In this document: positions 43,386-52,859 of the stretch, in pieces
Numbering within the stretch: the stretch's first letter is position 1
Layout of the letters: every line of letters begins with the position of its first letter
Source of the DNA: Agrobacterium vitis
GTDB lineage: Bacteria > Pseudomonadota > Alphaproteobacteria > Rhizobiales > Rhizobiaceae
Reading direction: 5' to 3'
DNA: 64,000 nt
Assembly: GCF_014926405.1 (NCBI RefSeq)
Contig: NZ_JACXXJ020000004.1
Location: 496,001 to 560,000, forward strand
Notes under the pieces: model-generated
Seen by the model: only the letters and a program-made list of their open reading frames with translations
What the model was told of the DNA's origin: nothing
The model's database searches: none
Made by a program: the position numbers and the translations under genes

Positions 43386-44068
43386 GCGTTGGACTCCATC
43401 ATACCGCCATAGCGGGCAAAGCGACGCTCCAACCGCACCTGCACTGTCGAGAGCACAGAGCACAGGGCAAGATAGATCAATGCTGCTTCGATATAGAGGA
43501 TCAGTGGTTCATAGGTGGTGGCGACAATGCGTTGAGCCGCCTGAAACAGTTCTGGCACGGTAATGGCGGCAGCGAGCGACGTATCTTTCACCAGAGAGAT
43601 GAACGTGTTGGACAGCGGCGGCACGGCGACACGAGCCGCTTGCGGCAGGATCGTGCGCAGCATGGCTTGATGCCAGCTCATACCAATCGAATAGGCCGCT
43701 TCCCATTGTCCCTTCGGCACGGAGGAGATGACAGCGCGAATGATTTCAGAACTATAGGCCCCTATGTTCAGCGTGAAGCCGATCAGCGCCGCTGGAAAGG
43801 CATCCAGCAAAATACCAATGCTTGGCAAGCCGTAGAAAATTACAAAAAGCTGGACAAGTAGAGGGGTGCCACGAATGACCCAAACATAAAAGCGGGCAAT
43901 CGCCGCCACCGGTTTCGCTCCGAACAGCCGGCCGATGGCCGTAACAAGCCCAAGTGTCAAGCCGAACGTGAAGGAAAGTATCGTTAGCGGAATGGTAAAC
44001 ACCAACCCTGCCCACAGAAGAGGGACAAGCGAATCCACCATCAATTGAAGCCAGTGCGGCAAAGACAT
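43382..44068 (-). CDS. cystine-type amino-acid ABC permease (TcyB/YecS-like)
   Basis: 228 residues from the ATG at 44068, with GAGGAAG just upstream. Five membrane helices; IRGTPLLVQLFVIFYGLPS, YSSEIIRAVISSVPKGQWEAA and LPQAARVAVPPLSNTFISLVK are the standard blocks of cystine and glutamine permeases. A single permease gene implies a homodimer, as in E. coli TcyL. Confidence 0.92.
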   Translation of the reverse strand: MSLPHWLQLMVDSLVPLLWAGLVFTIPLTILSFTFGLTLGLVTAIGRLFGAKPVAAIARFYVWVIRGTPLLVQLFVIFYGLPSIGILLDAFPAALIGFTLNIGAYSSEIIRAVISSVPKGQWEAAYSIGMSWHQAMLRTILPQAARVAVPPLSNTFISLVKDTSLAAAITVPELFQAAQRIVATTYEPLILYIEAALIYLALCSVLSTVQVRLERRFARYGGMMESNA

Positions 44069-44164
44069 CTTCCTCAAAAGAGATGCGCCCGGCAGACAAT
44101 CCCGCCGGGCGCTCTTCACGTGAATATAGGGCGGTTTAAACGATATCCAGCTTTCTACAAAACG

Positions 44165-44938
44165 CTATTTGGAGACGTCTTGACCGAAATACTTCTCAGA
44201 AATCTTCTGATAAGTGCCATCGGCTTTGATGTCAGCCAGCGCCTTGTTGATAGCGGTCCGCAATTCGGGCTCCTGCTTGCGAATGATCACGCCGGAATAA
44301 TCGGCATCGCTCTGCTGGGCGACGACCTTCACCGGCGCATCTGGCTTGTGCTTCTTGAAGTCGAGGAAAGACAGGCTATCATTGATCGTGGCATCGGCAC
44401 GACGCGTCAGCACGAGTTGAATGGACTGATCAAACCCATCGGTACCAACCAGTTCCGCACCCGACTTTTCAGCCAGCTTTCCAAAATTGCTGCTGAGAGA
44501 TTGCGCCGATTTTTTGCCCTTCAGATCAGCAAAGTCCTTGATACTATTGTCATCACTGCGGACGATCAGAACGGCTTTTGAGGCGATATAGGGATCCGAA
44601 AAATCATATTTCTGTTTGCGCGTCTCGGTAATGCCCACTTGATTGATCACGGTATCATAGCGCTTCGCATCGAGACCGGCGATCAATCCATCCCATTTTC
44701 CTTCCACGAACTCGGCTTTAACACCAAGTTTGGCGGCAATGGCTTCTCCAATTTCCACGTCAAAACCAACCAGCTTGCCACTCTCATTGTGATAGGTGAA
44801 TGGCGCATAAGTGCCCTCGGTACCGATCTTGAACACGCCAGCCGATTTGATGGTTGCGAGATTTTCACCTGCATGGGCAGGCAAGAGTAAAGCAGCCTGC
44901 AGCAATGCTACGGTGGCAAGAGATTTAAGCAGTTTCAT
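44165..44938 (-). CDS. cystine/S-substituted cysteine binding protein (TcyJ/FliY-like)
   Basis: 257 residues with a signal peptide (LATVALLQAALLLPAHAG). Family-3 fold: KIGTEGTYAPFTYHNESGK, VEGKWDGLIAGLDAKRYD, GITETRKQKYDFS, and KSAQSLSSNFGKLAEKSGAE, a segment I associate with cystine binding proteins (FliY, TcyJ/TcyK). In Bacillus such proteins import S-methylcysteine and related thioethers for the ytm pathway. Ligand is inferred from family and context. Confidence 0.88.
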   Translation of the reverse strand: MKLLKSLATVALLQAALLLPAHAGENLATIKSAGVFKIGTEGTYAPFTYHNESGKLVGFDVEIGEAIAAKLGVKAEFVEGKWDGLIAGLDAKRYDTVINQVGITETRKQKYDFSDPYIASKAVLIVRSDDNSIKDFADLKGKKSAQSLSSNFGKLAEKSGAELVGTDGFDQSIQLVLTRRADATINDSLSFLDFKKHKPDAPVKVVAQQSDADYSGVIIRKQEPELRTAINKALADIKADGTYQKISEKYFGQDVSK

Positions 44939-45047
44939 ATCGGTGATGCGTCCTTATTGGCGATAACCGATAATCGCAGAAATCACATCGAAAATACGCG
45001 CATAAAACTGCGCGAGAAATAAGCAATTGCAAATATTTTTCTCATTT

Positions 45048-45788
45048 TCACGCAAATGCCATGGAATGGTTCAAAGCACTCTTCAATCTCTGTTGGTAAG
45101 GAACAAGATAGTCCATGCCGTGCTCCCGGCGCATTGGTAAATCGATGTGGATTTCCTCGGAAATTCGCCCAGGCCGGGGCTTCATGACAATGACCCGGTG
45201 GGCAAGCGCGATGGCCTCGTCAATGTCATGGGTCACAATCACCATGGTTGCCTGGGTCGCCTGCCAAATGTCGAGGAGGTGCTGTTGAAGTCGGCCCCTT
45301 GTCATGGCATCGAGAGCCGAAAACGGCTCGTCCAACAACAACACTTCAGGACGTGTGACGAGCGCGCGGGCAAGAGCGACGCGCTGGGCCTGACCGCCAG
45401 ACAACTCCTTTGGCCAACGGTTGCCATAGCCATTGAGGTGAACCGTCTCAAGCACCTCTGCGATGCGGCCCTTGCGCTCTTGGCTATCCAGATGCCGGAT
45501 TCCGAAGCCGATATTATCGGTAACACGCAACCAGGGCAGCAATCGTGGTTCCTGAAAAATCAAATTGATCAGCGGATGCGGCCTTGTGATGAGGTCATCG
45601 CGCAAGTGCACGCCACCCGAGGTCGGTTGATCCAGTCCGCTGATCAACCGCAGCAATGTACTCTTGCCACAGCCAGAACCGCCCACTATCGCCAGAATCT
45701 CGCCCGCATTGACATCAAAACTGACGTTGTCCAGCGCTTGAGCACCATTCGCATAGGTCTTGCCAAGATGGGTGACAGACAACATCAC
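45048..45788 (-). CDS. ssuB: sulfonate/nitrate-type ABC ATPase (SsuB-like)
   Basis: 246 residues. Walker [14 protein letters not shown], the family-typical LIFQEPRLLPWLRVTDN, signature LSGGQAQRVALARAL, Walker B VLLLDEPFSALDAMTR and IVTHDIDEAIALAHR. The SsuB/TauB/NrtD group shares these; sulfonate specificity is inferred from the flavin monooxygenases nearby. It overlaps the permease gene by four bases. Confidence 0.88.
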   Translation of the reverse strand: MMLSVTHLGKTYANGAQALDNVSFDVNAGEILAIVGGSGCGKSTLLRLISGLDQPTSGGVHLRDDLITRPHPLINLIFQEPRLLPWLRVTDNIGFGIRHLDSQERKGRIAEVLETVHLNGYGNRWPKELSGGQAQRVALARALVTRPEVLLLDEPFSALDAMTRGRLQQHLLDIWQATQATMVIVTHDIDEAIALAHRVIVMKPRPGRISEEIHIDLPMRREHGMDYLVPYQQRLKSALNHSMAFA

Positions 45789-46630
45789 AGCCGATCCCCA
45801 CCATAGGCATCCTGCCAGCGCAGCAAAGGTGCCGTGAGGGCCACCAGCAGCGCATCAGAAAGTTTGCCAATCACAGCAAAGGCAAGAATTGCCGCGATGA
45901 TCTGTTCGGGCTTACCCAATTGCTGCCCATCAACCAACAGATAGCCCAGCCCTTCCGAAGCGCCCATGAATTCGGCTGCCACCACAAACATCCAGCCAAG
46001 ACCAAGCCCGGCCCTGAGCGAAACGACAAAGCTTGGCAGCACCGCAGGAAACAGGATGCGCCAGACAAGCTCCAGATTGGACAGCCGAAAGATCTTTCCA
46101 ACCTCAACAATCTTGCGATCAACCTCACGCAAAGCCGTTGAAATACCAAGGTAGACCGGGAAAAACACGCCGGTGGCAATCAGTACAATTTTGGATGTTT
46201 CAAAAATCCCGAACCAGAGAATGAAAAGCGGAACCCAGGCGATGGATGGAATAGCCCTGATCGCCTGAAGGCTAGGGTCCAGCAGCCGTCGTAGAGTGGT
46301 GAAATATCCCGTTAGAGCGCCGATGAGCGTACCCGCAGCCGCGCCTGAAACAAAGCCAACCAGAACACGCAATGAGCTTGCCACCAGATGGTGCGCAAGC
46401 TCGCCCGTGATTGTAAGCTGCCAAAGCGTTTGCAAGATGCGCGAAGGTGCCGGAATGAGCCGACCAGAGGCCCAACCGAAACGAACAGCGAGTTCCCACA
46501 GCACAAATCCCGCCAGTGGCAATATCACGCTTGCAGCAGCACGGTAGAGACCTAGCCTGTAGCCACTGAAGGAGGCTTTCGGCACGGCTTTGCTTTCATC
46601 CTGCCGGATCGTTTCAAAAATCGCTACCAT
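45785..46630 (-). CDS. ssuC: sulfonate-type ABC permease (SsuC-like)
   Basis: 281 residues from the ATG at 46630. A cytoplasmic N-terminus of about 30 residues precedes six membrane helices; PAPSRILQTLWQL, LIGALTGYFTTLRRLLDP, AIPSIAWVPLFILWFGI and LGLGWMFVVAAEFMGASEGLG are the hallmark sequence of the SsuC/TauC group. Sits between its ATPase and binding-protein genes. Confidence 0.9.
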   Translation of the reverse strand: MVAIFETIRQDESKAVPKASFSGYRLGLYRAAASVILPLAGFVLWELAVRFGWASGRLIPAPSRILQTLWQLTITGELAHHLVASSLRVLVGFVSGAAAGTLIGALTGYFTTLRRLLDPSLQAIRAIPSIAWVPLFILWFGIFETSKIVLIATGVFFPVYLGISTALREVDRKIVEVGKIFRLSNLELVWRILFPAVLPSFVVSLRAGLGLGWMFVVAAEFMGASEGLGYLLVDGQQLGKPEQIIAAILAFAVIGKLSDALLVALTAPLLRWQDAYGGDRL

Positions 46631-46655
46631 AAGGCCTCGTTCACATCGCCCGTTT

Positions 46656-47624
46656 CTATTGTCCAAGACCGGAGCTGAATTGCGGATCAATCAGCCCGTC
46701 AACAGCCTTTGCCACATCCACCTCGGCACCGATGACGCCAGCCTTTTGCAAAGCGACACCCGCTTGGAAAATGGTGTCGCGCTGGGCTGGACCAATCTGC
46801 GATGACGACAGATCTGTGCGTTCAAGCTGTTTGGCAATCACAGGTCCCGGCAGCTTGGCAGCTTCTTCCAATGCCACTTTCAAGGCATCAGGATGGGCAA
46901 TCGCCTCCCGGCGTGCCTGATCGTAGACAGCCAGAACCCGCTTGACCAACGCGGGATGCTCCTTGGCAAACTCTTCCCGTGTGTTTAACACGCCCCATGT
47001 ATTGTCTTGCGGCTTGCGGTAGAAAAGAACCGCGCCGTTCTCGACCTCAGCCGAGGCCATCAATGGATCGAGGCCTGCCCAGGCATCGACATCGCCGCGC
47101 AGCAGCGCAAGCTTTCCATCGGCGTGTTGCAAGAGAACAAGCTTTACGTCTTTTTCGGTCAAACCGGCATCGGCCAGCGCGCGCACCAGAAAGATATGTG
47201 GATCGGTGCCACGCGTGACCGCAATTGATTTCCCCTTGAGGTCAGCAGGCTTTGTGATGCCCGTTTCCGCCCGGGTCACCAGAGCGGTCCATTCCGGCTT
47301 CGAGTAGACATAGACCGATTTGATGGGATTGCCGTTGATCTTGCCGATCAGGGCAGCAGCCCCCGCTGTGGAGCCAAAATCGATCGACCCGGCATTGAGA
47401 AACTCGAGCGCTTTGTTGGAGCCAGCCGACTGCACCCAACGAATGGAAATGCCGTCCTTGGCAAATTCCTTTTCCAGCAAACCTTGCTTTTTCAAGATCA
47501 GACTGACCGGATTATAGGTTGCCCAATCCAGCGTAATCTCCTTGGGATCTGCCGCAAAAGAAGACACCGTTCCAAAAGCCAGTAAACAAGCCGTTGCGAT
47601 TAGCCGCTTCAATATCCGCCCCAT
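46656..47624 (-). CDS. ssuA: aliphatic sulfonate binding protein (SsuA-like)
   Basis: 322 residues from the ATG at 47624; earlier codons are only a lysine/arginine-rich run. Signal peptide LIATACLLAFGTVSSFAAD. SsuA/NrtA family: LDWATYNPVSLILKKQG, WVQSAGSNKALEFLNAGSID, FGSTAGAAALIGKINGN and VTRGTDPHIFLVRALADAG. First gene of ssuABC, preceded by a 19-bp palindrome. The ligand could be any alkanesulfonate or sulfate ester. Confidence 0.9.
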   Translation of the reverse strand: MGRILKRLIATACLLAFGTVSSFAADPKEITLDWATYNPVSLILKKQGLLEKEFAKDGISIRWVQSAGSNKALEFLNAGSIDFGSTAGAAALIGKINGNPIKSVYVYSKPEWTALVTRAETGITKPADLKGKSIAVTRGTDPHIFLVRALADAGLTEKDVKLVLLQHADGKLALLRGDVDAWAGLDPLMASAEVENGAVLFYRKPQDNTWGVLNTREEFAKEHPALVKRVLAVYDQARREAIAHPDALKVALEEAAKLPGPVIAKQLERTDLSSSQIGPAQRDTIFQAGVALQKAGVIGAEVDVAKAVDGLIDPQFSSGLGQ

Positions 47625-48369
47625 ATTATCCCCCCTGTTGCGCCGCTTGGCATTTTTCTTTTCCAAAACATAAGGATAGGTGGCAATTGGACGGAACAGA
47701 AGAAAAAACCATCTTATTCTATGGAAAATATAGAAAAAAGTTGCCGCACGTGGCGCTCAAGTTAATTGATCGTTGTCAAGCGCTGTCGCCGCGCTGCTTT
47801 ATCCTCGGGTAATAGCTGATAAATTTACCGGCTTGGCGGCTTCATGGTGTCTTCAATCCTGAATGATCAACCAGGCTCCGTCATGATACGGATTTGATAC
47901 GCCTCGCCATAATTTTGATCGTTCGTTTCCAATCACGCCACGGTCATGTGCGGCATAATTCAGTGGCCCAAACATGAATCCCAGCGGCGCAGCAAGCGCA
48001 CGTGCCGAGCCCTTCAAGACAGATCGCGGAAAAAATTGATCGCCCCATGGCTCCCAATTGGGAGTTATATTTCTCAATGAGCTGCATTTAGTACATAAAT
48101 TCTATATATTATATCATTTTTTAAATACCCTTTTCGCTTGAGATTAAAGCCGGGACATACAGCCTTGAGTATTTTGTCAGCAAGCCAAGACGCCCAACCG
48201 CAAGCTGTTTCATACATCCAATACCAGGCTCCACCACCACTTTCTGGTGCGGCCAAGCTCGGCTGGGTCAAAACAGGTTTGCCCGCCAGCGCGCCATCTG
48301 CAGCCCCCCTTCCCATGGCGAGGAATTTGCCACCCTGCCTAGTTGGCCGAAAGAAACAGGAGAAACCAA
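47625..48369. other. gene-poor divergent region between ssuA and the LLM gene
   Basis: 745 bases. It contains the palindrome TTCTATGGAAAATATAGAA at 47717-47735 upstream of ssuA, with 6-bp arms TTCTAT/ATAGAA. Two frames on the minus strand (47853-48077 and 48074-48394, overlapping by ATGA) are open but lack ribosome sites and any family I know. The right part may be decayed coding sequence. The plus-strand gene at 48370 has its own AGGAGA site. Confidence 0.45.
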
Positions 48370-49539
48370 ATGGCACTAACCGCTGAAAGCGCAAAAGAAC
48401 CCGATTTGAAAGGTCCGCTGGATTTTGAAAACAGCCCCCTCAGCCGGGCAGCGCGCCAGCCGCTGATGCTGGGCCTGTTTCTCAATTTGCAGGATATCAA
48501 TTTTTCCAGCCTGCCCACCAGCAACAGCTGGACTTTTGATTACAATGCCGAAGTGGTCAAAAAGGCCGATGCGCTGGGCTTTGAAATTGCCTTCAGCCGC
48601 ACCCAATGGCTGCCCAAGGGCGGCTATGACGGTGAGGCATCGCTGGATAGTTTTATTGCGCTTGGGGCCATGGCTGCCATCACCACCAATATCCTGCTGA
48701 TCTCCACCATCCATGTGCTCTATGGGCCGCTGCACCCGCTGCATCTGGCCAAATATGGCGCAACGCTGGACCACATTGCGAAGGGGCGCTGGGGCATCAA
48801 TATCGTCACCGGCCACCGCGCCATTGAGCATGAAATGTTCGGCTGGCAGCGCATCGAGCATGACAAGCGTTATGATATGGCATCTGAGCTGTTCCATGTG
48901 CTCAACCGGCTGTGGAGCGAGACCGAAAACTTCTCCTATGAAGGCAAGCTCAACCCATGGGCCATCAACAATGGCTGGATCACCCCGAAGCCTGAATTTG
49001 GCAGACCACCGCTGGTCACCGCCACCGGCTCGCCCGCCGGGATCGATTTTGCCGCGCGCCATTCCGATCTTGTCTTCGTGACCTCGCCGGGAGGTGCGCA
49101 TATTGAGAGTGCGCTGGAAACCCTGCCCGACCATATCGCCGCCATCAAAACCCGCGCCGCCTCCTATGGTCGCCGTGTCAAAACCATCATCAACCCGATT
49201 GTGGTGAGCCGCGACACCGAGGCGGAAGCCTTCGCCTATGCCGATGCCATTGAGGCGGGCAAGCCACAGCAGGGCACCCGCGCCTTTGCCACCAACAATT
49301 ACGAGAGCGATGCTCATGCCTGGCGTGGCCGTGGTGATCCACGTCACAAGCAAGGCCGCAATCTGGGTGGCAATATTGAAATCATTGGCACACCGGAACA
49401 GGTGGTGGATCAATTGCTGGCCCTGCACAAGGCCGGAATCGATGGCGTTCAGCTGAATTTCTACGATTTCCGCGACGATCTCGATTATTTCGCCGAGCGC
49501 ATTTTGCCACTGTTGAAGCAAGCGGGCCTTCGGCTCTGA
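48370..49539 (+). CDS. LLM flavin-dependent monooxygenase (SfnG/SsuD-like)
   Basis: 389 residues from the ATG at 48370 with AGGAGA six bases upstream. TIM-barrel luciferase-like fold: GLFLNLQDINFSSLPTSNSW, EVVKKADALGFEIAFSRTQW, LYGPLHPLHLAKYGATLDHI, GRWGINIVTGHRAIEHEMFG and EHDKRYDMASELFHVLNRLW are as in dimethylsulfone monooxygenase SfnG and alkanesulfonate monooxygenase SsuD. These use FMNH2 from a separate reductase and O2 to cleave a C-S bond and release sulfite or a sulfinate. No reductase gene is in the window. Confidence 0.88.
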   Translation: MALTAESAKEPDLKGPLDFENSPLSRAARQPLMLGLFLNLQDINFSSLPTSNSWTFDYNAEVVKKADALGFEIAFSRTQWLPKGGYDGEASLDSFIALGAMAAITTNILLISTIHVLYGPLHPLHLAKYGATLDHIAKGRWGINIVTGHRAIEHEMFGWQRIEHDKRYDMASELFHVLNRLWSETENFSYEGKLNPWAINNGWITPKPEFGRPPLVTATGSPAGIDFAARHSDLVFVTSPGGAHIESALETLPDHIAAIKTRAASYGRRVKTIINPIVVSRDTEAEAFAYADAIEAGKPQQGTRAFATNNYESDAHAWRGRGDPRHKQGRNLGGNIEIIGTPEQVVDQLLALHKAGIDGVQLNFYDFRDDLDYFAERILPLLKQAGLRL

Positions 49540-49621
49540 ACGGCACGCGCATCTAAACCAAGGGCGCAAACGTCCTTGGTCCTCCCCGATTTATTGAGCG
49601 CTTTAATCCAAGGATGCATTT

Positions 49622-50815
49622 GTGACCTCCTCTACAGACACACTACCGTCCCCGCAAGTTATTGATCGCATTGCCAGCTACGTGCCAGAGCTGACAGCCA
49701 TTCGGCACGACATTCACCAGCACCCGGAAATCGGGTTCGAAGAGGTCCGAACGTCAGGCATTGTCGCCGAAAAGCTCACCTCATGGGGCATTGAGGTGCA
49801 TCGCGGCTATGGCAAAACCGGGGTTGTCGGACGCCTGCGCGGCAAACACGCTGGCAATCGTTCCATCGGGCTTCGGGCTGATATGGATGCCCTGCCGATG
49901 CCGGAGGAAACCGGCCTGCCGTTTGCCTCTGTCTATCCCGGCAAATTCCATGGCTGCGGCCATGATGTGCACACCACCATCTTGCTGGGCGCTGCCCGCT
50001 ATCTGGCAGAAACCCGCGATTTTGCAGGCACTGTCACCTTTATTTTCCAGCCAGCCGAGGAAGGACTTGGCGGCGCAAGGGCGATGATTGCTGATGGCTT
50101 GTTCAAGGATTTTCCGGTTGATGAAATCTATGGGCTGCACAATTCATCCTATTCTCCGCCCAACCATTTGAAGGTGTCGCCGGGCACCATTCTGGCCGGG
50201 GCCGATTTCTTCGACATCACCTTGCGCGGCAAGGGTGCACACGCCGCCCATCCCGATGTGGGGCGCGACCCCATCCCGGCGATTGGTGAGTTGATTCAGG
50301 CCCTGCAGACCATTGTTAGCCGCAATGTTCCTCCCACTGATCCTGCCGTGTTGTCTATCACCCGGATTGAAGGCGGATCGGCCTATAATGTTATTCCCGA
50401 AACCGCCTCAATTGCCGGAACGGTGCGGGCCTTTTCCGATCAGGTGCGCGAAACCATTCGCACCCGCATCACCGAGATTTCCAACCACATCGCGGCAGCC
50501 CACGGGCTGACGGCCACAGTTGATATTCGCGACATTTTCTCCGTGCTGACCAATGACGATGCAGCCGTTGAGGCTGTGGCCTCGGTTGCCCGCGAGGTGC
50601 TGGGGGATACGCGGGTCTCCACCCAACCCTATCGCGCGATGGGCAGTGAGGATTTCGCCGACTTGCTCAAACACGCCCCCGGCGCATTTTTTACCCTCGG
50701 CCACAGCGGCACAGTGCCCGCGCATAATCCCGGTTTCATCGTCGATGATGCCATTCTTCCTGTCGGCGCAACCCTGTTTTCCCGCTTGGTGGAAAGCAGG
50801 CTGAAGGCCGCCTGA
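49622..50815 (+). CDS. M20D N-acyl amino acid deacylase (YxeP/YtnL/hippurate hydrolase-like)
   Basis: 397 residues from a GTG start. IRHDIHQHPEIGFEEVRTS, LRADMDALPMPEETGLPF, the metal Cys/His segment FHGCGHDVHTTILLGAA, FQPAEEGLGGARAMI (Glu base), the dimerisation-domain TLRGKGAHAAHPDVGRDPI and GSEDFADLLKHAPGAFF are all canonical. This family removes N-acetyl or other acyl groups from amino acids. In Bacillus the relatives YxeP and YtnL act as the last step of S-alkylcysteine salvage, and the same job is proposed here with the GNAT at 58775 and the LLM enzymes. Confidence 0.9.
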   Translation: MTSSTDTLPSPQVIDRIASYVPELTAIRHDIHQHPEIGFEEVRTSGIVAEKLTSWGIEVHRGYGKTGVVGRLRGKHAGNRSIGLRADMDALPMPEETGLPFASVYPGKFHGCGHDVHTTILLGAARYLAETRDFAGTVTFIFQPAEEGLGGARAMIADGLFKDFPVDEIYGLHNSSYSPPNHLKVSPGTILAGADFFDITLRGKGAHAAHPDVGRDPIPAIGELIQALQTIVSRNVPPTDPAVLSITRIEGGSAYNVIPETASIAGTVRAFSDQVRETIRTRITEISNHIAAAHGLTATVDIRDIFSVLTNDDAAVEAVASVAREVLGDTRVSTQPYRAMGSEDFADLLKHAPGAFFTLGHSGTVPAHNPGFIVDDAILPVGATLFSRLVESRLKAA

Positions 50816-50857
50816 TCAAAACAATCCATTTCAAAAAGAGAATAAGTGAGGACACCC

Positions 50858-52450
50858 ATGACCATCTCCCTGACACGACGCAAGGCCCTGCTGCTCGGGG
50901 CCGCCCTTGGCGGCTCAACCCTGTTGCCATCCTTTGGCTTTGCAGCTGACACCCCGAAAAAAGGCGGCATTGCCACCTTTGTAGCGGCAGGAGAGCCAAC
51001 AACGCTGGTGCCGCTGTCTGACACCAACACCAGAACCCGCGCCATTTCCACCAAGATCCTCGAAGGTTTGGTGCGGTTTGATAGCACGTTCAAGCCCCAC
51101 CCGGTTCTGGCTGAATCCTGGGAGCTGTCAGCTGATGGGTTGCGCTTCACCTTCCGCCTGCGCAAGGGCGTGAAATGGCATGATGGCAAGGATTTCACCT
51201 CAGCCGACGTGCGGTTTTCGCTGCTGGCCTTCAAGAAAGTTGGTCCGCGTGGCCGAGTGACCTTCGCCAATGTATCGGATGTCGAAACGCCGGACCCGTT
51301 GACCGCCGTTGTGGTGCTGGCCAAACCAGCGCCGTATCTGCTGCGCGCCTTGACCGGCGGTGAAACACCTATTCTGCCCGCCCACGCCTACCCGACTGAC
51401 AATTATGCAGAGAGCCCGAACGGCAATGCGCCAGTTGGCACCGGCCCGTTCGTGTTTGAAGAATGGAAGCGCGGCAGCTATGTAAAACTCAAGCGCAACC
51501 CGAATTACTGGCAAGCGGGCCTGCCGCATCTGGATGGTTTCGTGGCCCGTTTTGTTGGCGATGGCGCTGCCGCCTCGATTGCGCTTGAGACTGGCGAGGC
51601 CGATTACAGCACCGACGTGTCCTTCAGCGATATTGAGCGGCTGAAGCAGAGCCCAACGCTGACTGTGGATACCTATACCGACGCCTATCTCAACAATGCG
51701 CAGGTGTTCGAGTTCAATCTCGAAAACCCAATCCTTGCCAAAGCCGAGGTTCGCCACGCGCTGGCCCATGCCATTGATCGCAACTTCATCAATGATGCGA
51801 TTTTCTACGGCACGGCGAAACCGGCCTTTTCCAACATTCCGGCGGTGTTCAAAGACTATAACGACGAAGCGCCATTCCAATACGAGTTCGACCTCAAGAA
51901 AGCCAATGCGCTACTGGACAAGGCCGGACATCCGAAGGATGCCAATGGCACCCGTTTCTCTTTGCGGCTCACCTATAGTCCCGGCGATAGCTTCAAGAAA
52001 ACCGCTGAATATTTCCGCTCCACCTTTGGCAAGCTGGGCGTGAAAATTGAGATTGTTGATGGCGATCTCGCCACCTTTATCAAGCGCGTTTACACCGAGC
52101 GCGGTTTTGACATCAACCTCAACGGTATCAGCCGATTGTTTGACCCCACGGCGGGCGTGCAGCGCCTCTACTGGTCGGATGGCATCAAAAATATAGCACC
52201 CTATGTCAATGCCGCCCATTATAACAATCCGAAGGTGGATGACCTGTTCCGCGCCGCTGCCATTGAAGTGGATGAGAAAAAGCGCGCCGAGGAGTTCAAG
52301 GAAATCCAGAAAATCACCGGTGCGGACCTACCGAATTTCTCGGTCATTGCCCTTCCCACGGTGATTGCCCGCAACAAGCGCATCCAAAATCTGGTGACCA
52401 CCATCGACGTGGCCTACAGCGACCTCGCAGAAGCCTGGAAGGACAGTTGA
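50858..52450 (+). CDS. family-5 (peptide-type) ABC substrate-binding protein
   Basis: 530 residues from the ATG at 50858 (AGGA six bases upstream). Tat-like N-terminus TRRKALLLGAALGGSTLLPS ending FGFAAD. Landmarks: LRKGVKWHDGKDFTSADV, APVGTGPFVFEEWKRGSYV, VRHALAHAIDRNFINDAIF and FDPTAGVQRLYWSDGI. It is paralogous to the gene at 52860, with which it shares the FDPTAGVQR.YWS block. No permease or ATPase genes accompany it on either side. It may feed an importer outside the window. Confidence 0.9.
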   Translation: MTISLTRRKALLLGAALGGSTLLPSFGFAADTPKKGGIATFVAAGEPTTLVPLSDTNTRTRAISTKILEGLVRFDSTFKPHPVLAESWELSADGLRFTFRLRKGVKWHDGKDFTSADVRFSLLAFKKVGPRGRVTFANVSDVETPDPLTAVVVLAKPAPYLLRALTGGETPILPAHAYPTDNYAESPNGNAPVGTGPFVFEEWKRGSYVKLKRNPNYWQAGLPHLDGFVARFVGDGAAASIALETGEADYSTDVSFSDIERLKQSPTLTVDTYTDAYLNNAQVFEFNLENPILAKAEVRHALAHAIDRNFINDAIFYGTAKPAFSNIPAVFKDYNDEAPFQYEFDLKKANALLDKAGHPKDANGTRFSLRLTYSPGDSFKKTAEYFRSTFGKLGVKIEIVDGDLATFIKRVYTERGFDINLNGISRLFDPTAGVQRLYWSDGIKNIAPYVNAAHYNNPKVDDLFRAAAIEVDEKKRAEEFKEIQKITGADLPNFSVIALPTVIARNKRIQNLVTTIDVAYSDLAEAWKDS

Positions 52451-52491
52451 GTGACCGCCCGCGAAAAAACGGATCAATCCCCCTCTCACCA

Positions 52492-52842
52492 ATGATGGAC
52501 ATCATGGCTCAAGATACACTTTTCCTGCTCTCCCCCGGCTTTGAAGATGCCAAATACCCCGGCACCCGCTTTGTCTGCCCATCTTGCAACCAGATTGAGG
52601 GATTGCTGCGCAGCTTCCCCGATCTGGCGGCGAAACTGACCATTCACCGGGTGGATTTTCCACGTCCACGCCAAGAGGTCATCGCAGAGGTCGGCGAGGA
52701 CCATCAGGGCCTGCCGCTGCTGGTGTTTGGTGAAAACCCGCCGGAGGATGCGGCCAGCCGTGGCGATACCCGTTTCATTCAGGATACAAAGCGCATTCTG
52801 GCGCTGTTGGCCGAGCGCCATGGCTTTCCACAGTTGCACTGA
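52492..52842 (+). CDS. DUF3088 family protein
   Basis: About 116 residues from ATG 52492; starts at 52504 (AQDTLFLLSPGF) or a TTG overlapping the previous stop (52447) are also possible. The pattern LFLLSPGFED, RFVCPSCNQIEGLL, HRVDFPRPRQEVIAEVGE and QGLPLLVFGE is that of DUF3088, a thioredoxin-like small protein: a glutaredoxin-size alpha/beta sequence with CPSC resembling a CxxC redox site. Function is unknown. Its position between two binding-protein genes in the sulfur region and the CxxC motif suggest a thiol-linked role (inference). Confidence 0.78.
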   Translation: MMDIMAQDTLFLLSPGFEDAKYPGTRFVCPSCNQIEGLLRSFPDLAAKLTIHRVDFPRPRQEVIAEVGEDHQGLPLLVFGENPPEDAASRGDTRFIQDTKRILALLAERHGFPQLH

Positions 52843-52859
52843 TCGGAGGAGGCGAAGAC

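Noticed and set aside
47853..48394. two overlapping minus-strand frames between ssuA and the LLM gene
   Set aside because: Overlap by ATGA is suggestive, but there is no ribosome site, no family resemblance and odd composition; left unannotated.
48376..49569. 397-codon minus-strand frame
   Set aside because: Shadow of the SfnG/SsuD-like gene, which has the conserved motifs and ribosome site.
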